From a virus, in the IMG/VR virus record IMGVR_UViG_3300028786_000011, positions 1-53,801 of that record: a stretch of DNA of 53,801 bases; one strand, given 5' to 3'. The number at the start of each line of letters is the position of its first letter. Within the stretch, counting starts at the first letter, position 1. Below the pieces are notes generated by a model. That model ran no database searches. It had not been told where the DNA came from and was given only the letters and a program-made list of their open reading frames with translations. Shown piece after piece: positions 37,289 through 48,900 of the stretch. The translations under genes and the position numbers were made by a program.

Positions 37289-40018
37289 ATGGCGCGCCAA
37301 GTGCAGTCACTCTACAGCCTGAACCGAGGGGTCGTCTCGCGCTACGGACTTGCGCGAGCCGACGTGAAGCGCCTCGCCCTCGCGGCTCAGACGCAAACGA
37401 ACTGGATGCCGCGTGTTCTCGGCCCGATGATGCTCCGGCCGGGCCTCAAGTACCTGGGCGCGACTTACACCAACACCGCCGCGCGCTTCCTGAAGTTCAT
37501 CTTCGGCACCAGCGACACCGCGCTGCTCGAGATGACGCCGCTGCTGATGCGGGTCTGGATCAACGATGCCCTGCTGTCCCGTCCTTCGGTGACGACGACG
37601 ATCACGAACGGGACATTCGCGACGAACCTGACCGGCTGGACCGACCTGGACGAGGTCGGCGCCACATCGCAGTGGGTGGCGCCCAAATACATGGAGCTCG
37701 TGGGTGATGGCTCGGCCCGCGCCATCCGCGAGCAGCAGGTGACTGTCGCTGGCGCAAACATCAGCGTCGAGCACGGCATCCGCATCACGATCGCCCGCGG
37801 CCCGGTGACCCTTCGCATCGGTTCCACCTCGGGCGACGACGACTACGTTCGCGAGACGACGCTTCCGACCGGGGAACATTCGATCTCGATCGTGCCGACG
37901 GGCAATTTCTTCATCCGCTTCTTCAGCCTGCTGGCACGCAAGACATGGGTCTCGAACTGCACGATCGAAGCGGCCGGCGTGATGACGATCCCGACCCCGT
38001 GGGGCGCGAGCGATCTCAACAGCCTGCGCATCGACCAGTCGGCGGACGTAGTGTTCGTCGCCTGCGCCAACTTCCAGCCGCGTCGGATCGAGCGCCGCGG
38101 CACCCGGCCGAACTCGCGGTCGTGGTCGGTGGCGCTCTACACCCCGACCGACGGGCCGTTTCGCGTCCAGAACATCCTCCCGACCACGATCACTGCGAGC
38201 GCGCTGGCCGGCAATGTGACGCTGACCTCATCGGTCCCGCTGTTCAAGCCCTTGCACGTGGGGGCGCTATTCAGCCTGACCTCCGTCGGTCAGCGCGTCT
38301 CCACGACCGCATCGGCCTCCGGCTTGGCGACGAACTCGATTCGGATCTCCGGCTCCGGCTCCGACTCGCGCAGCTTCAGTGTCGTCATCAGCGGGAATGC
38401 GACCGGCTCTACGGTCGACCTCCAGCGGTCGTTCGACAATCTGACGTGGGTGAACGTCGGCGGCGTCAACACCTGGACCGCGGACACCACCACCGGCGTG
38501 ACCGATGGCCTGGACAACCAGATCGACTACTACCGCCTGATCCTGACGACCCGTGTGGCGCCGGATTCGGTGACGATGACCCTGGTCTATCAGGGAGGCA
38601 GCATCCGCGGCGCGGCACGCATCACGGACTACACGAACTCGACCACCGTCGGCGCTGAAGTCGTGGCCAGCCTGGGCGGCACGGTGGCCACGGCCGTCTG
38701 GCAGGAAGGCCAATGGTCGGACCTCCGCGGCTGGCCGACGGCTGGGAAGATTCATGAGGGCCGGCTCTGGTGGAGCGGCCTGAATGGCGTCTGGGGGTCG
38801 ATTTCCGATGCGTTCGATTCGTTTGACGAGACCTTCGCCGGCAATGCGGGGCCGATCAATCGCACGATCGGCTCGGGTCCGGTGGACACGGTCAATTGGC
38901 TGCTGAGCCTGAAGGGCCTCTGCCTGGGTGCCCAGGGCACCGAGTATTCGGTTCGCGCCTCGTCCCTGGATGAACCGCTGACGCCGACGAACTTCAACGT
39001 CAAGAGCGCTTCCACGCAAGGCTCTGGAGTGGTCGACGCGGTGAAGATCGACCAGAGCGGCTACTTCGTGAATCGGAGCGGGGTCAAGGTTTTCGACCTG
39101 TCCTTCGAGGTTCGCAGCTACGACTACACCTCGACCGACCTGATGGAGCTCGCGCCGGAGATCGGCCGGCCGGGCATCGTTCGCACCGACGCGCAGCGCC
39201 TCCCGGACACGCGGCTGCACTGCGTTCGCTCCGATGGTGTGGTGGTGGTCGCGGTGTTCAACAAGGCCGAGGATGTGCTGGCCTGGGTCACGATCACGAC
39301 CAGCGGATTCGTCGAGGACGTGGTGACGCTGCCGGCGCTGAACGGCAACACCGACGACCAGGTGTACTACGTGGTCCGTCGGACGATCAATGGCGCGACC
39401 GTGCGCTACCTCGAGAAGTGGGCGCAGGAGACCGAGTGCCGCGGAGATGCGCAGCTCTGCAATCTCGCCGACTCATTCGTGAGTTACACCGGGGCGGCAG
39501 CGACCGTGATTCCGGTCCCGCACCTGGAAGGCAGCTCAGTGGTCGTGTGGGCCGACGCCCGTGACGTTGGTACCGACGACTCCGCGCGCCCATGGACGCA
39601 GCGCTACACCGTCACGGGCGGCCAGATCACGCTGGCCACTGCCGCTTCGAACGTGGTGGTCGGGCTCGGCTACACCGCGCAGTTCAAGAGCGCCAAGCTG
39701 GGCCAGGCGATGCAAGGCAGCTCCTCGCTGAACCAGGCCAAGAAGATCGGACACATCGGTTTCGTCCTCGCCGACACGTACCCGAAGGGGGTCAAGTACG
39801 GCCCCACGCTCGACGACACCGGATCGATGCGCATGGACGACATGCCGGGGGTCGAGGGTGGAACCGATGTGGGTGCCGCGACGTTGACCGACTACGACGA
39901 GAACCTGATCGAGTTCCCAGGGACCTGGACGACCGATCTTCGTGTCTGCGTGCAAGCGCAGGCACCGCGCCCGGCGACCGTTCTCGCCATCACCCTGGAT
40001 GAGACGGCGCACTCATGA
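37289..40018 (+). CDS. tail tubular protein B-like nozzle, 909 aa
   Basis: The N-terminal part (RQVQSLYSLNRGVVSRYGLA, MPRVLGPMMLRPGLKYLG, ARFLKFIFGTSDTALLEM) and the middle (GKIHEGRLWWSGLNGVWGSI, DSFDETFAGNAG) are the nozzle pattern of gp12-like proteins. Between about residues 100 and 215 is an inserted beta-sandwich (ITNGTFATNLTGWTDLDEVG) that resembles a carbohydrate-binding domain. It should form the tail nozzle and may bind surface glycans. The frame overlaps the next gene by 4 bases. Confidence 0.8.
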   Translation: MARQVQSLYSLNRGVVSRYGLARADVKRLALAAQTQTNWMPRVLGPMMLRPGLKYLGATYTNTAARFLKFIFGTSDTALLEMTPLLMRVWINDALLSRPSVTTTITNGTFATNLTGWTDLDEVGATSQWVAPKYMELVGDGSARAIREQQVTVAGANISVEHGIRITIARGPVTLRIGSTSGDDDYVRETTLPTGEHSISIVPTGNFFIRFFSLLARKTWVSNCTIEAAGVMTIPTPWGASDLNSLRIDQSADVVFVACANFQPRRIERRGTRPNSRSWSVALYTPTDGPFRVQNILPTTITASALAGNVTLTSSVPLFKPLHVGALFSLTSVGQRVSTTASASGLATNSIRISGSGSDSRSFSVVISGNATGSTVDLQRSFDNLTWVNVGGVNTWTADTTTGVTDGLDNQIDYYRLILTTRVAPDSVTMTLVYQGGSIRGAARITDYTNSTTVGAEVVASLGGTVATAVWQEGQWSDLRGWPTAGKIHEGRLWWSGLNGVWGSISDAFDSFDETFAGNAGPINRTIGSGPVDTVNWLLSLKGLCLGAQGTEYSVRASSLDEPLTPTNFNVKSASTQGSGVVDAVKIDQSGYFVNRSGVKVFDLSFEVRSYDYTSTDLMELAPEIGRPGIVRTDAQRLPDTRLHCVRSDGVVVVAVFNKAEDVLAWVTITTSGFVEDVVTLPALNGNTDDQVYYVVRRTINGATVRYLEKWAQETECRGDAQLCNLADSFVSYTGAAATVIPVPHLEGSSVVVWADARDVGTDDSARPWTQRYTVTGGQITLATAASNVVVGLGYTAQFKSAKLGQAMQGSSSLNQAKKIGHIGFVLADTYPKGVKYGPTLDDTGSMRMDDMPGVEGGTDVGAATLTDYDENLIEFPGTWTTDLRVCVQAQAPRPATVLAITLDETAHS

Positions 40019-40650
40019 GCTTCTTCGACGACATCGCCCTGCTGACGAAGCAACAGCCGACAGCGGGACTCAGCCAAGAGCAGCAGACCGCGCTGAACCT
40101 GAACAGCTGGGCCTCGAACGCCGATGCGACCGGCCAGCTCATGGGGGCCATCAGCCACCTGACGTTCGGCATCCAGTCGAAGCAGGCCTCGGACTTCCAG
40201 GCGGCGCAGCTTCGGCAGAACGCGAGCGACACCCGGGGCTCCGGACAACGTGCCGCGGCGGACGAGGACCGCAAGGCGCAACTCGTCACCTCGGCGGCCC
40301 TGGCCAGCGCGGCCGCAAGTGGCGGCGGTGCATCCGATCCGACGGTGGTCAACATCATCGCGCGCACGGCCAGCGAGGGCGCCTACCGGCGTGCCGTGGC
40401 GCTATATCAGGGCGACGACCGAGCGCGCGCGATGAACTTGCAGGCCGACGCCAAGCAGTACGAAGGCGGCAGCGTGCTCGCCAACTCGGCGATGGTGGCT
40501 GGCGCTCAGGCCTTCGGCGCCACGACCTCGCTGCTGAAGGGCTCGGCGCGCGGGGCTTCTCTGTATCAGCGCTTCGGCGGTGGTGGTCCGGGTGCCATGG
40601 CCGGCACCGGCGCCAGCGATTCGTGGTCCAGCACCGGACCGGGTGAGTGA
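40015..40650 (+). CDS. internal virion protein, 211 aa
   Basis: Starts MSFFDDIALLTKQQPTA. It is a helical, Ala/Gln-rich protein (QEQQTALNLNSWASN and AQLRQNASDTRGSGQRAAAD) with a Gly/Ser-rich end. By position (after the nozzle, before a transglycosylase protein) it matches the smallest of three internal ejection proteins of short-tailed phages (gp14-like). Confidence 0.65.
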   Translation: MSFFDDIALLTKQQPTAGLSQEQQTALNLNSWASNADATGQLMGAISHLTFGIQSKQASDFQAAQLRQNASDTRGSGQRAAADEDRKAQLVTSAALASAAASGGGASDPTVVNIIARTASEGAYRRAVALYQGDDRARAMNLQADAKQYEGGSVLANSAMVAGAQAFGATTSLLKGSARGASLYQRFGGGGPGAMAGTGASDSWSSTGPGE

Positions 40651-42902
40651 TGGCCACGCTACCCGACTACACCGCCCTCGGCGAACGCCCGACCCCTCAG
40701 GCAGCGGGTGGAGTCGCGACCTACGAGCCGCCGAACTGGCGCCAGGTCGGGATGTCCGGCCAGATCGTCTCCGGCGCGGGCCGGGACATGCAGGAGGCAT
40801 CGAACACCGTCGCCGCGATGAGCGACGCGCAGGACCAGAAGACTGCGCTCGCGGCCGTCAACAAGCTCAACGCCGCGCGCCTCGGGCTCGAGCAAGACCC
40901 GACCTCGGGTTTCGTGAACGTCAAGGGCAATGGCGTCGTCGGCCCGCAGTTCATCTCCGACTACAAGGGCAAGTTCCAGAACGCCCAGAGCGAGATCGCC
41001 GACTCGCTGACGAACGAGAACCAGAAGCGCCTGTTCGGCCAGCACGCCGAGGTCGTCGGTCTCCAGTTCCAGAGTCAGCTGCTGCAGCACCAGGCGAAGC
41101 AGACGGTCGCGTTCAACGCCACCACCCGAGACAACACGATCACGCTGGGCCTGAACGACATCGCCGCGCACCCGTATGACGATTCGACCTACCAGACCAA
41201 CCAGCTGCTGATGGGCCGGACAGTGGTCGAGGCCGGCAAGGACATGGGCCTGAGCGGCGACGCCCTGGCCAATTTCGTCCGGGTCGGGACGACGAAGCTC
41301 GACAGCCAGGCGCTGACCTACCGCACCTCCGGGATGCTGCTCGACAACCCGATGAAGGCGGCCGACTTCTTCCATCAACACGAGCTCGACTTCGATCCTC
41401 AGGATCGGATGCGCCTGGCCGGAACGCTGAAGACCGCCGTCGACGCGCAGACCAGCCGCATCGGTGGGGAGCAGGCCTACAAGTCCGCCGTCGGCACCCC
41501 GAACGCTGCACCGCTTCCCGCGAACCTGAACGCGGACTTCGTCAAGCCGTATGACGCCGCACGCGTGGGCAAGGTCGTGGAGCAGGTCAAGGCGCCAAGC
41601 CCCTACGACGCGGCGATCAACAAATGGGCCCAGGCCTACAACGTCAGCCCGACCGAACTCAAGCTGCGGATGGTGGCCGAGTCGGGCGGGGACAAGGACG
41701 CGGTCAGCCCATCCGGAGCGGTCGGCCTCATGCAGTTCATGCCCGACACCGCGAAGGCATTGAAGATCGACCCGAAGGATCCAGAGCAATCGATCATCGG
41801 CGCCGCGATCCTGATGGCCAAGGCTGGCGGAACGGTTGGCGGCGACATGTCCCGGGTCGACCGCACCTACTACGGCGGCAACGCCGACGCGAAGGGGCCG
41901 AACACCGACCAGTACGTCGAGAACATGCGCGCGGTGCGGCAGAACCTGATGGGCACCGCGCAGGCGCCGCTGACGCAGGCCTTTCTCGAGGGCCGAGAGG
42001 GTGTGGTGGTCGACAACGCGCGCTCGCTCGCGCAGCAGCAGCGGCCCGGCGACATGGTCTACCAGGATCAGGTGATCGCCGAAGCACGGAAGAACTACAC
42101 CAACCAGCTCGCGGCGCTCCGCGGGACGAACGATCAGACCGTCTCGAACATCATGGGCATGTTCGCGAGCGACAAGCCGCCACAGGCGCTCGGCGATCTC
42201 CCGGTACCGCTGCAGCAGGCCTACGCGCAACTCTCCGGCACGACCCAGGCCGCGATCATGGCGCGCATGGTGAAGGGCGAGCAGCAGCGCACGCCCGACA
42301 CCATGAAGCTGTACTACCAGCAGCTCGGGCGCTATTCGAACGACCGCGAGGGGTTCGCGAATCAGGATCTCTCGCCGCTGATCGGCACGCTGCCGAACGC
42401 CGACTTCACGCACCTTGCCGGGCTGCAGGTCCAGGCCCGCAACAAGCAGGACCTGGCCGCGGACAAGGCGGTGAACCTCCAGCACGCCCTGAGCCTGTCG
42501 GTGAACTACGCCTTGAAGCCGATCGGCCTGAGCGAACCGACCAAGGACACGCCCCAAGCCAAGCGCGCGATGTACGACCAGTTTACCGGCGCGCTGGTGG
42601 AGCAACTCGACCAATTCAAGACCCAGAACGGCCGGCCGCCAAACGACACCGAGATCGTGACGATGGCGAAGAACCTGACCACGACCGTCCAGATCCCCGG
42701 CAATTGGTTCGGCAAGACCGACAAGCGCGCCTTCGAGATCACGCCGGAGCAGGCAGGGCAGGTCACGACCAAAGTGCCGGATGACTTCCGCTCGGGCATC
42801 ACCGGCGCGCTGGCCAAGGCGCAAGGCAAGCCACCGACCGAAGCACAGGTCCAGACCGCCTATCTGCTGCACCTCCGCAGCGCTCCGAAGGCCAAGCAAT
42901 GA
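40650..42902 (+). CDS. internal virion protein with lytic transglycosylase domain, 750 aa
   Basis: I took the ATG at 40650, overlapping the previous stop; a GTG at 40647 is equally near. A soluble lytic transglycosylase domain lies at about residues 325-430: AINKWAQAYNVSPTELKLRM, catalytic E344 in VAESGG, SGAVGLMQFMPDTA and YYGGNADAKG. The rest is long and helical with many Gln. Such proteins are ejected into the host and open peptidoglycan for DNA entry. Confidence 0.83.
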   Translation: MATLPDYTALGERPTPQAAGGVATYEPPNWRQVGMSGQIVSGAGRDMQEASNTVAAMSDAQDQKTALAAVNKLNAARLGLEQDPTSGFVNVKGNGVVGPQFISDYKGKFQNAQSEIADSLTNENQKRLFGQHAEVVGLQFQSQLLQHQAKQTVAFNATTRDNTITLGLNDIAAHPYDDSTYQTNQLLMGRTVVEAGKDMGLSGDALANFVRVGTTKLDSQALTYRTSGMLLDNPMKAADFFHQHELDFDPQDRMRLAGTLKTAVDAQTSRIGGEQAYKSAVGTPNAAPLPANLNADFVKPYDAARVGKVVEQVKAPSPYDAAINKWAQAYNVSPTELKLRMVAESGGDKDAVSPSGAVGLMQFMPDTAKALKIDPKDPEQSIIGAAILMAKAGGTVGGDMSRVDRTYYGGNADAKGPNTDQYVENMRAVRQNLMGTAQAPLTQAFLEGREGVVVDNARSLAQQQRPGDMVYQDQVIAEARKNYTNQLAALRGTNDQTVSNIMGMFASDKPPQALGDLPVPLQQAYAQLSGTTQAAIMARMVKGEQQRTPDTMKLYYQQLGRYSNDREGFANQDLSPLIGTLPNADFTHLAGLQVQARNKQDLAADKAVNLQHALSLSVNYALKPIGLSEPTKDTPQAKRAMYDQFTGALVEQLDQFKTQNGRPPNDTEIVTMAKNLTTTVQIPGNWFGKTDKRAFEITPEQAGQVTTKVPDDFRSGITGALAKAQGKPPTEAQVQTAYLLHLRSAPKAKQ

Positions 42903-45900
42903 GCGCCGAAATCGACTTCGACGACCTGGCCAAGCAGGCGCTGTCGCCTCCGGCGCAGGGCGGGCAGGTGCTGCAGTTCCCCACGCCAGCGAATGCGCCC
43001 GGCCCGGACTATGAAGGCCTCGCCGGCCAGATCATGGGCATGCAGAAGGCCGCGGCCACGCAGAACCTGGTCTCGGCGCAGAGCACGAACCCGGACAACG
43101 CGGCCAAGGCGCTGCAGGCCTCCAAGGTGACGGGCATCCCCCAGCCGGCGGCCGAAGAGAACCTCGTGCAGGCCGAGCAGGCCGCGACGCTGCAGAAGAA
43201 CGTCGAGACTCTCGGGCAGAACCCGAACCTGTCGGCGTTCGTGGCCAGCAATCCCCTCGCGGCCCGGATGGCGCAGGACGACTTCGACAAGCTCGGCTTG
43301 ATCGAGCGCCTGTCGACCGCATTCAAATCGGGCGCCAGCACCGCGCTGCTGACCAATCAACTCGGCCGCTTCGGCAACGAGCAGCAACTCGGCGCCGCCG
43401 TCGGCGTGAGCACCCCGACCGCTGACGCCAAGATCAAGAGCCTGCAGGGCAGCATCAACGCGCAACCCAAGCTGACCGGCCCGCTGGGCTTCGCGCAGAA
43501 CTTCACCGGGTTCCTGGCTGGCCTGGTCGACAACGCGATCGAGGGCGGGACGCAGGGCGCACTCGTCGGCGCGGCCACGGGCGCGGGTGTCGGCGCGTTC
43601 GCCGGCGGTGTCGGCGCCATCCCAGGTGCGGCCGCAGGTGCAGGCACCGGCGCGGCGGTCGGCTTCAATATCGACATGGCCCGGGTGGCCGCGGGCAATG
43701 CGTACATCAAGATGGGCCAGATGCGCGGCTCGGATGGCCAGCCGCTGTCCGAGGGCGGCAAGCAGTTCGGCGCGGTGTTCACCGGTGCCGCGACCTACGC
43801 GATCGGCAAGTACGCCTCCGGCATCGAGAGCAAGCTCCTCGGCGAGACCGCTGAATCACTGGCTCAGGCCGCCATCGCGAAGGCCGCGCAGTCGCCGACC
43901 TTCGCAAGCGCTGTCGCTTCGTTCGCCGGCGGCGCGGCCAAGGGAGCGGCTCAGGGCGCCGTGCTCATGACCGCGATGGAAGCTTCGGGTGTGATCGGCG
44001 AGGAGATCGCCAAGGTCGCCAGCCAGGGCCACTTCGACACCGACCCTCACGAGATCGTCGACCGCCTCGCGGATGCCGCGATCAACGGCGCGGTGCTGCT
44101 CGGGACGATGCACGGCTCCATGCGGGGCCTGAGCCTGTACGGCGACATCAAGAGCGCGCAGCGCGCCACCAGCAGCGCCGAGATGATGCAGAACATCATG
44201 ACCGGCGCGACCGAGTCGAAGCTGCGCGAGCGCGACCTGCAGAGCTTCCAGGACTTCATGCAGCACCAGACCGACGGTTCGCCGGTCGAGAACCTGTACC
44301 TGCCGGCGAGTGTCGTGCGCGAGCTCTACCAGGGTGCGCGCTTCGATCCTGCACTTGGCGAGCGCGCCCAGGACCCGCTGTTCAGCTTCGTCTCCGACAT
44401 GCAGAAGCAGCTCGAGGAAGCGGCGGCCAGCAACGGCGACGTCGTGATCAAGACCTCCGACTTCGTCGCGCACCTGGCCGGCTCCCCGATCGCCGAACGC
44501 CTGATGCCGGACATGCGTGTCGGCGCGGATGCGATGAGCCTGAACGAGGCGAACGCCTTCAAGAAGGAATACGCCGACCGGATCAAGCAGGCGACCGAGG
44601 AAGCCGCAAAGGGCGGCGAGGTGAGCCCCACCCAGCGCATCGCCGACGAGGTCCGCCAGCAGGCAGTGGCAGCCGGCTACAGCGATGCCGTGGCCAGCCG
44701 CTACGGCGCGGTCTACGCGGCCCGCTACGGCGCGCGCGGCGAGCGCCTGGGCATCGACCCCTACGAAGCGTTCAAGCAGTCGAGGGTATCGATCGAGAAG
44801 GGCGCAGTTGGAGATGCCGCGGGTCGCACTCTCAATCAGGAAGCCAAGCCCGAGGCGCACATCGGCAGCACGCTGGTCGAGATTGGCAAAGACAAGAGCC
44901 TGTACCAGTACCCGAAGTCGGCCGCCAAGGATATGGCCACCATCGCGAAGGACAAGAACCCCAAGCTGAAGGTCGAGGCCGAGACCATCACTCAGATGGA
45001 CGGCAGTGAGAAGCCAACCGGACACTACAACGTGACGCTGCCCGGCGGCAGAAAGGGAAGCATCCAGGAGAAGGACGGCAAGGTCTGGATCAACGCCGCA
45101 GGCGTTGGCGAGGGCAAGGGTGGCAGTCTTCTGTACGACTTGGCCGCGAACTACGCGCACAGCAACGGGCTGAAGTTCATCGGCGACCCGGACGGCCTGT
45201 CCGATGCCGGCATGCGCCGCCGCCTGGAGAACATGCTGTCCAGCGCCGTGAAGTACGGCACGACCGATCATCTGGAGCCACATCCCCGTCAACTCAGGGG
45301 GGAGTCTGAACTGGCACTGCCGCCGCTGGCATGGCAAGATGGCGACACCGCGGGAAACATCAGATCGATGGTCCGCGCCTCGGTAGCGACGCATGAACAC
45401 GGCAACCCGCTCGGCACCAGTCTCGACTACAACCCCGCGACGGGGAACTTCTACGACGCTGCCGGCAATGTCATTGCAGACGCTCATGGCGTCTTTGCCG
45501 ACCTTGCGAGTGCTGAAAGAGGAGCGTCTGGAGCTGGAGCGTCTGGCCGTGCCTCTCTACAAAGAAATGCTCTGTTCCGTGCCCTTCTATCAGGAGAGGA
45601 TGCACGACGATCAATTCTGGATCGGGTACGTGGGGTCGAGGATGGTCGAGGCGAAGGAATTGGTGAACCTCTCAAGGGCAGCTTCTATCAAGGCCTAGAA
45701 GAGGGCCCGCGCGGGCAGATCCGCTTCACCGACGGCAAGGCCGTCATCAGCCTATTCGAGAAGGCCGACCCCAGCACCCTGATCCACGAGTCTGGCCACG
45801 CCTGGCTCGAAGAACTCGCCGCGGACGCCACCGGCGAGAAGGCTCCCCAGCAGCTGCGCGACGACATGGCCACCGTGCGCGAGTGGCTGGGCAACGATGG

Positions 45901-48900
45901 CGGCGAGCTCACCACCCCGCAACACGAGCAGTTCGCACGTGCGGCCGAGGCCTACTTCATGGAAGGCAAGGCCCCGACGCTGGCGCTGGCCCGGGTCTTC
46001 ACGCGCTTCAAGCAGTGGTTGACCCGCATCTACCAGACCGTCTCCCGCCTGGACACGCCGATCAACGACGACATCCGGCAGGTGTTCGACCGCCTGCTGG
46101 CCACCGACGCCGAGATCGAGCAGGCCAAGCAGACCACCGGCCTCGAGCCGAACTTCAAGACCCGCGAAGACGCCGGCATGACCGCTGCCGAGTGGAAGGC
46201 CTACACCAATGGAATCGAACGCGCGAACCAGCAGGCTGAGTCTGCTCTGCTGGACAAGACGATGGCGCGCATCCGTCGGCAACGGAGCGCCGAGTACCGC
46301 GAGGAGCGGGCAAAGGCCGTCGACGAAGCTGCGAAGGAAGTCGACGCACGCCCGGACGTCGACGCGCTGAACATGCTCCGCGGCACCAAGGTGCCCGGCA
46401 ACCCCGAGAACATCAAGCTCTCGGCGAAGGAACTGGAGCAGGTCTACGGCAAGGACGGCGTCTCCAGCATGCCGAAGGGCACCGTCTCGAAGGACGGCGT
46501 GCACCCGGACTACGTCGCCGAGATGCTGGGCTTCGACTCCGGCGATGCGCTGGTCCGCTCGCTTCAAGGCCTGGAGAAGCAGCAGCGCGAGATCCAGGCG
46601 ACCGAGGGCGAGAAGCGCGGGATCCGCAAGTACCTGATCGACCAGGCCGCGGACCAGAAGATGGAGCAGCGCCATCCCGATGTGATGGACGAAGGCGCCA
46701 TCCGTGAGGAGGCGATCTCCGCGATCCACTCCGAGCAGCGCGCCCAGCTGCTGGCCCAGGAGCTCCGCTACCTGAAGCGCAGCGCCGCGCGCGCGCTCGA
46801 GGAACGCGGCGCCGGACGGAAGGCGGTCGAGCAGGTCAAGACCGAAGAGGACTGGAAAGCCGCCGAGGCCGATCTGATGGCCAAGCTCGACAAGGCCAAG
46901 GACCAGAACAAGATCGACGCCCTGAAGGCCCAGCTCGCCGAGGTGCGCCAGGGGATCAAGGACGTGCGGGCCGAAGAGAGCGAGTCCCGCGCGAAGCTGC
47001 GCGAGGCGGTCAACGTCAGCAAGCCGATGCTCGACGCGATCCGCGCGCACGTGGACGCGATCCTGGCCAACAAGACCACCGAGGACGTGGGCAACTTTGG
47101 CCAGTACTTGCGCGACGAGCGCAAGGCTGCCCGCGAGGTCCAGCAGGCCATCCTGAAGAAGGACTGGGCGGCGGCCGCAGCGGCCAAGCAACGCCAGCTT
47201 CTGTCCCATGTGGTCTACACCCGGGCCAAGGAAGCCGCGGCCGACATCGAGCGCGGCACCGCGACCTTCAAGCGCCTGACCAGCAAGGCGAAGTTCGACG
47301 GCATCGCGCAGGAGTACACCGACCAGATCCACGACCTGCTCGGCCGCTTCGGTTTCGACTCGGGCCGCGGCGAGGAACTCCAGCGCGGCAAGCCCCAGAC
47401 CCTCGAGGAGTTCGTCAACGCCAAGTCTGAAGACGCCGGCATCGAGATCGCGATCGACCCGGCCCTGTATGCGATGCAGGGCAAGCCGGTCGGCTCGCTG
47501 AAGCTGTCGGAGTTCCGCGCGCTCGATGAAGCGATCGACTCCCTGCGCGAGCTCGGCCGCGGCGAGAAGATGATCAGCGTCGACGGCGTGGAGCGCGACT
47601 TCAAGGAGGTCAAGCACGAGATCGTCACCGCCATCCGCGCCCTCGGCGAGCGGATGAAGTCGGACTACTACGACCCGCGTGACGCCGGCAAGCTGGCCGC
47701 CGCGAAGGAGAAGCTGTTCGGCGTGTTCCGCAACATCGACGCGACCCTGACGAAGCCCGAGGCGCTGTTCGACCAGATCGACAAGGCCGACCCCTTCGGC
47801 ATCATGAACCGCGCGGTGTTCCGACGGCTCAAGGAAGCCCAGGGCCGGGAAGACCGCTGGCAGGAAGTGGCCTCCAAGGACCTGAAGGACGCGGTCGAGA
47901 GCGCCGGCAAGGACTGGTCGAAGCGTCTGAACGATGTTGTTCCAGACGATCCCGCGCTGCTGAACCCAGACACCGGCCGCCCGATGAAGCTGACGCGCAA
48001 GCGCATGCTGTCGATGGCGTTGAACTGGGGCAACGAGGGCAACCGGATCAAGCTGGCCGACGGCTACAAGTGGTCCGCGCCGGCGATCAAGGCCTTCCTC
48101 GACCGCAACATGTCGAAGGCCGACTGGGACTTCGTGCAGCGCATCTGGGGCATGTTCGACGCCCGCAAGCAGGAACTCGACGACCTCCAGCGGCGCGTCA
48201 CCGGGGTGGGCCTGGACATGGTGCACGCCGACGCGTTCAACACGCCGCACGGTACCTACTCGGGCGGGTACTACCCGATCGTCTACGACGCGACGAAGTC
48301 ATTCGCTGCCGAGACCCACGCCGAGAAGGCGACCGAAGCCTTGTTCCCGAACGGCTACACCCGGGCGACCACCCCGAAGGGTTCCACGATCAGCCGCGTC
48401 GAAGGCGTGAAGCGCCCGATTCAACTGAGCCTGGACATCGCCCCGTGGAAGATCGGCCAAGTCATCCACGACGTTGCCTTCCGCGAAGCGATCATCGACG
48501 CCGACCGCCTGCTGTCCGCGGACTCGGTCAAGAAGGCGATGGACGACGTCTTCGGCCCCGAGTACCGCAAGATGCTACGGCCCTGGCTGAAGCACATCGC
48601 CAACAGCCGGAACATCGACGACGCGGCGATCGGCTGGCTGGACAAGGCCATCAGCACGGTGCGCACGAACACCGTGATCGTGGGCATCGGCTTCCGTCTG
48701 TCGACGATGTTCAAGCACGGCTTCGGCGCGCTGTCGAACAGCATCGGTGAGGTCGGCGCGAAGGACTTCCTAGCGGCAACGCGGGACCTCTACAGCCCAC
48801 GCGGGGACAGCAGCTGGTCCTTCATCTTCGAGAAGTCGGCCGAGATGAAGTACCGCCGCAACGCCTACGACAAGGACATCGCGAGCCAGTACGACAAGCT

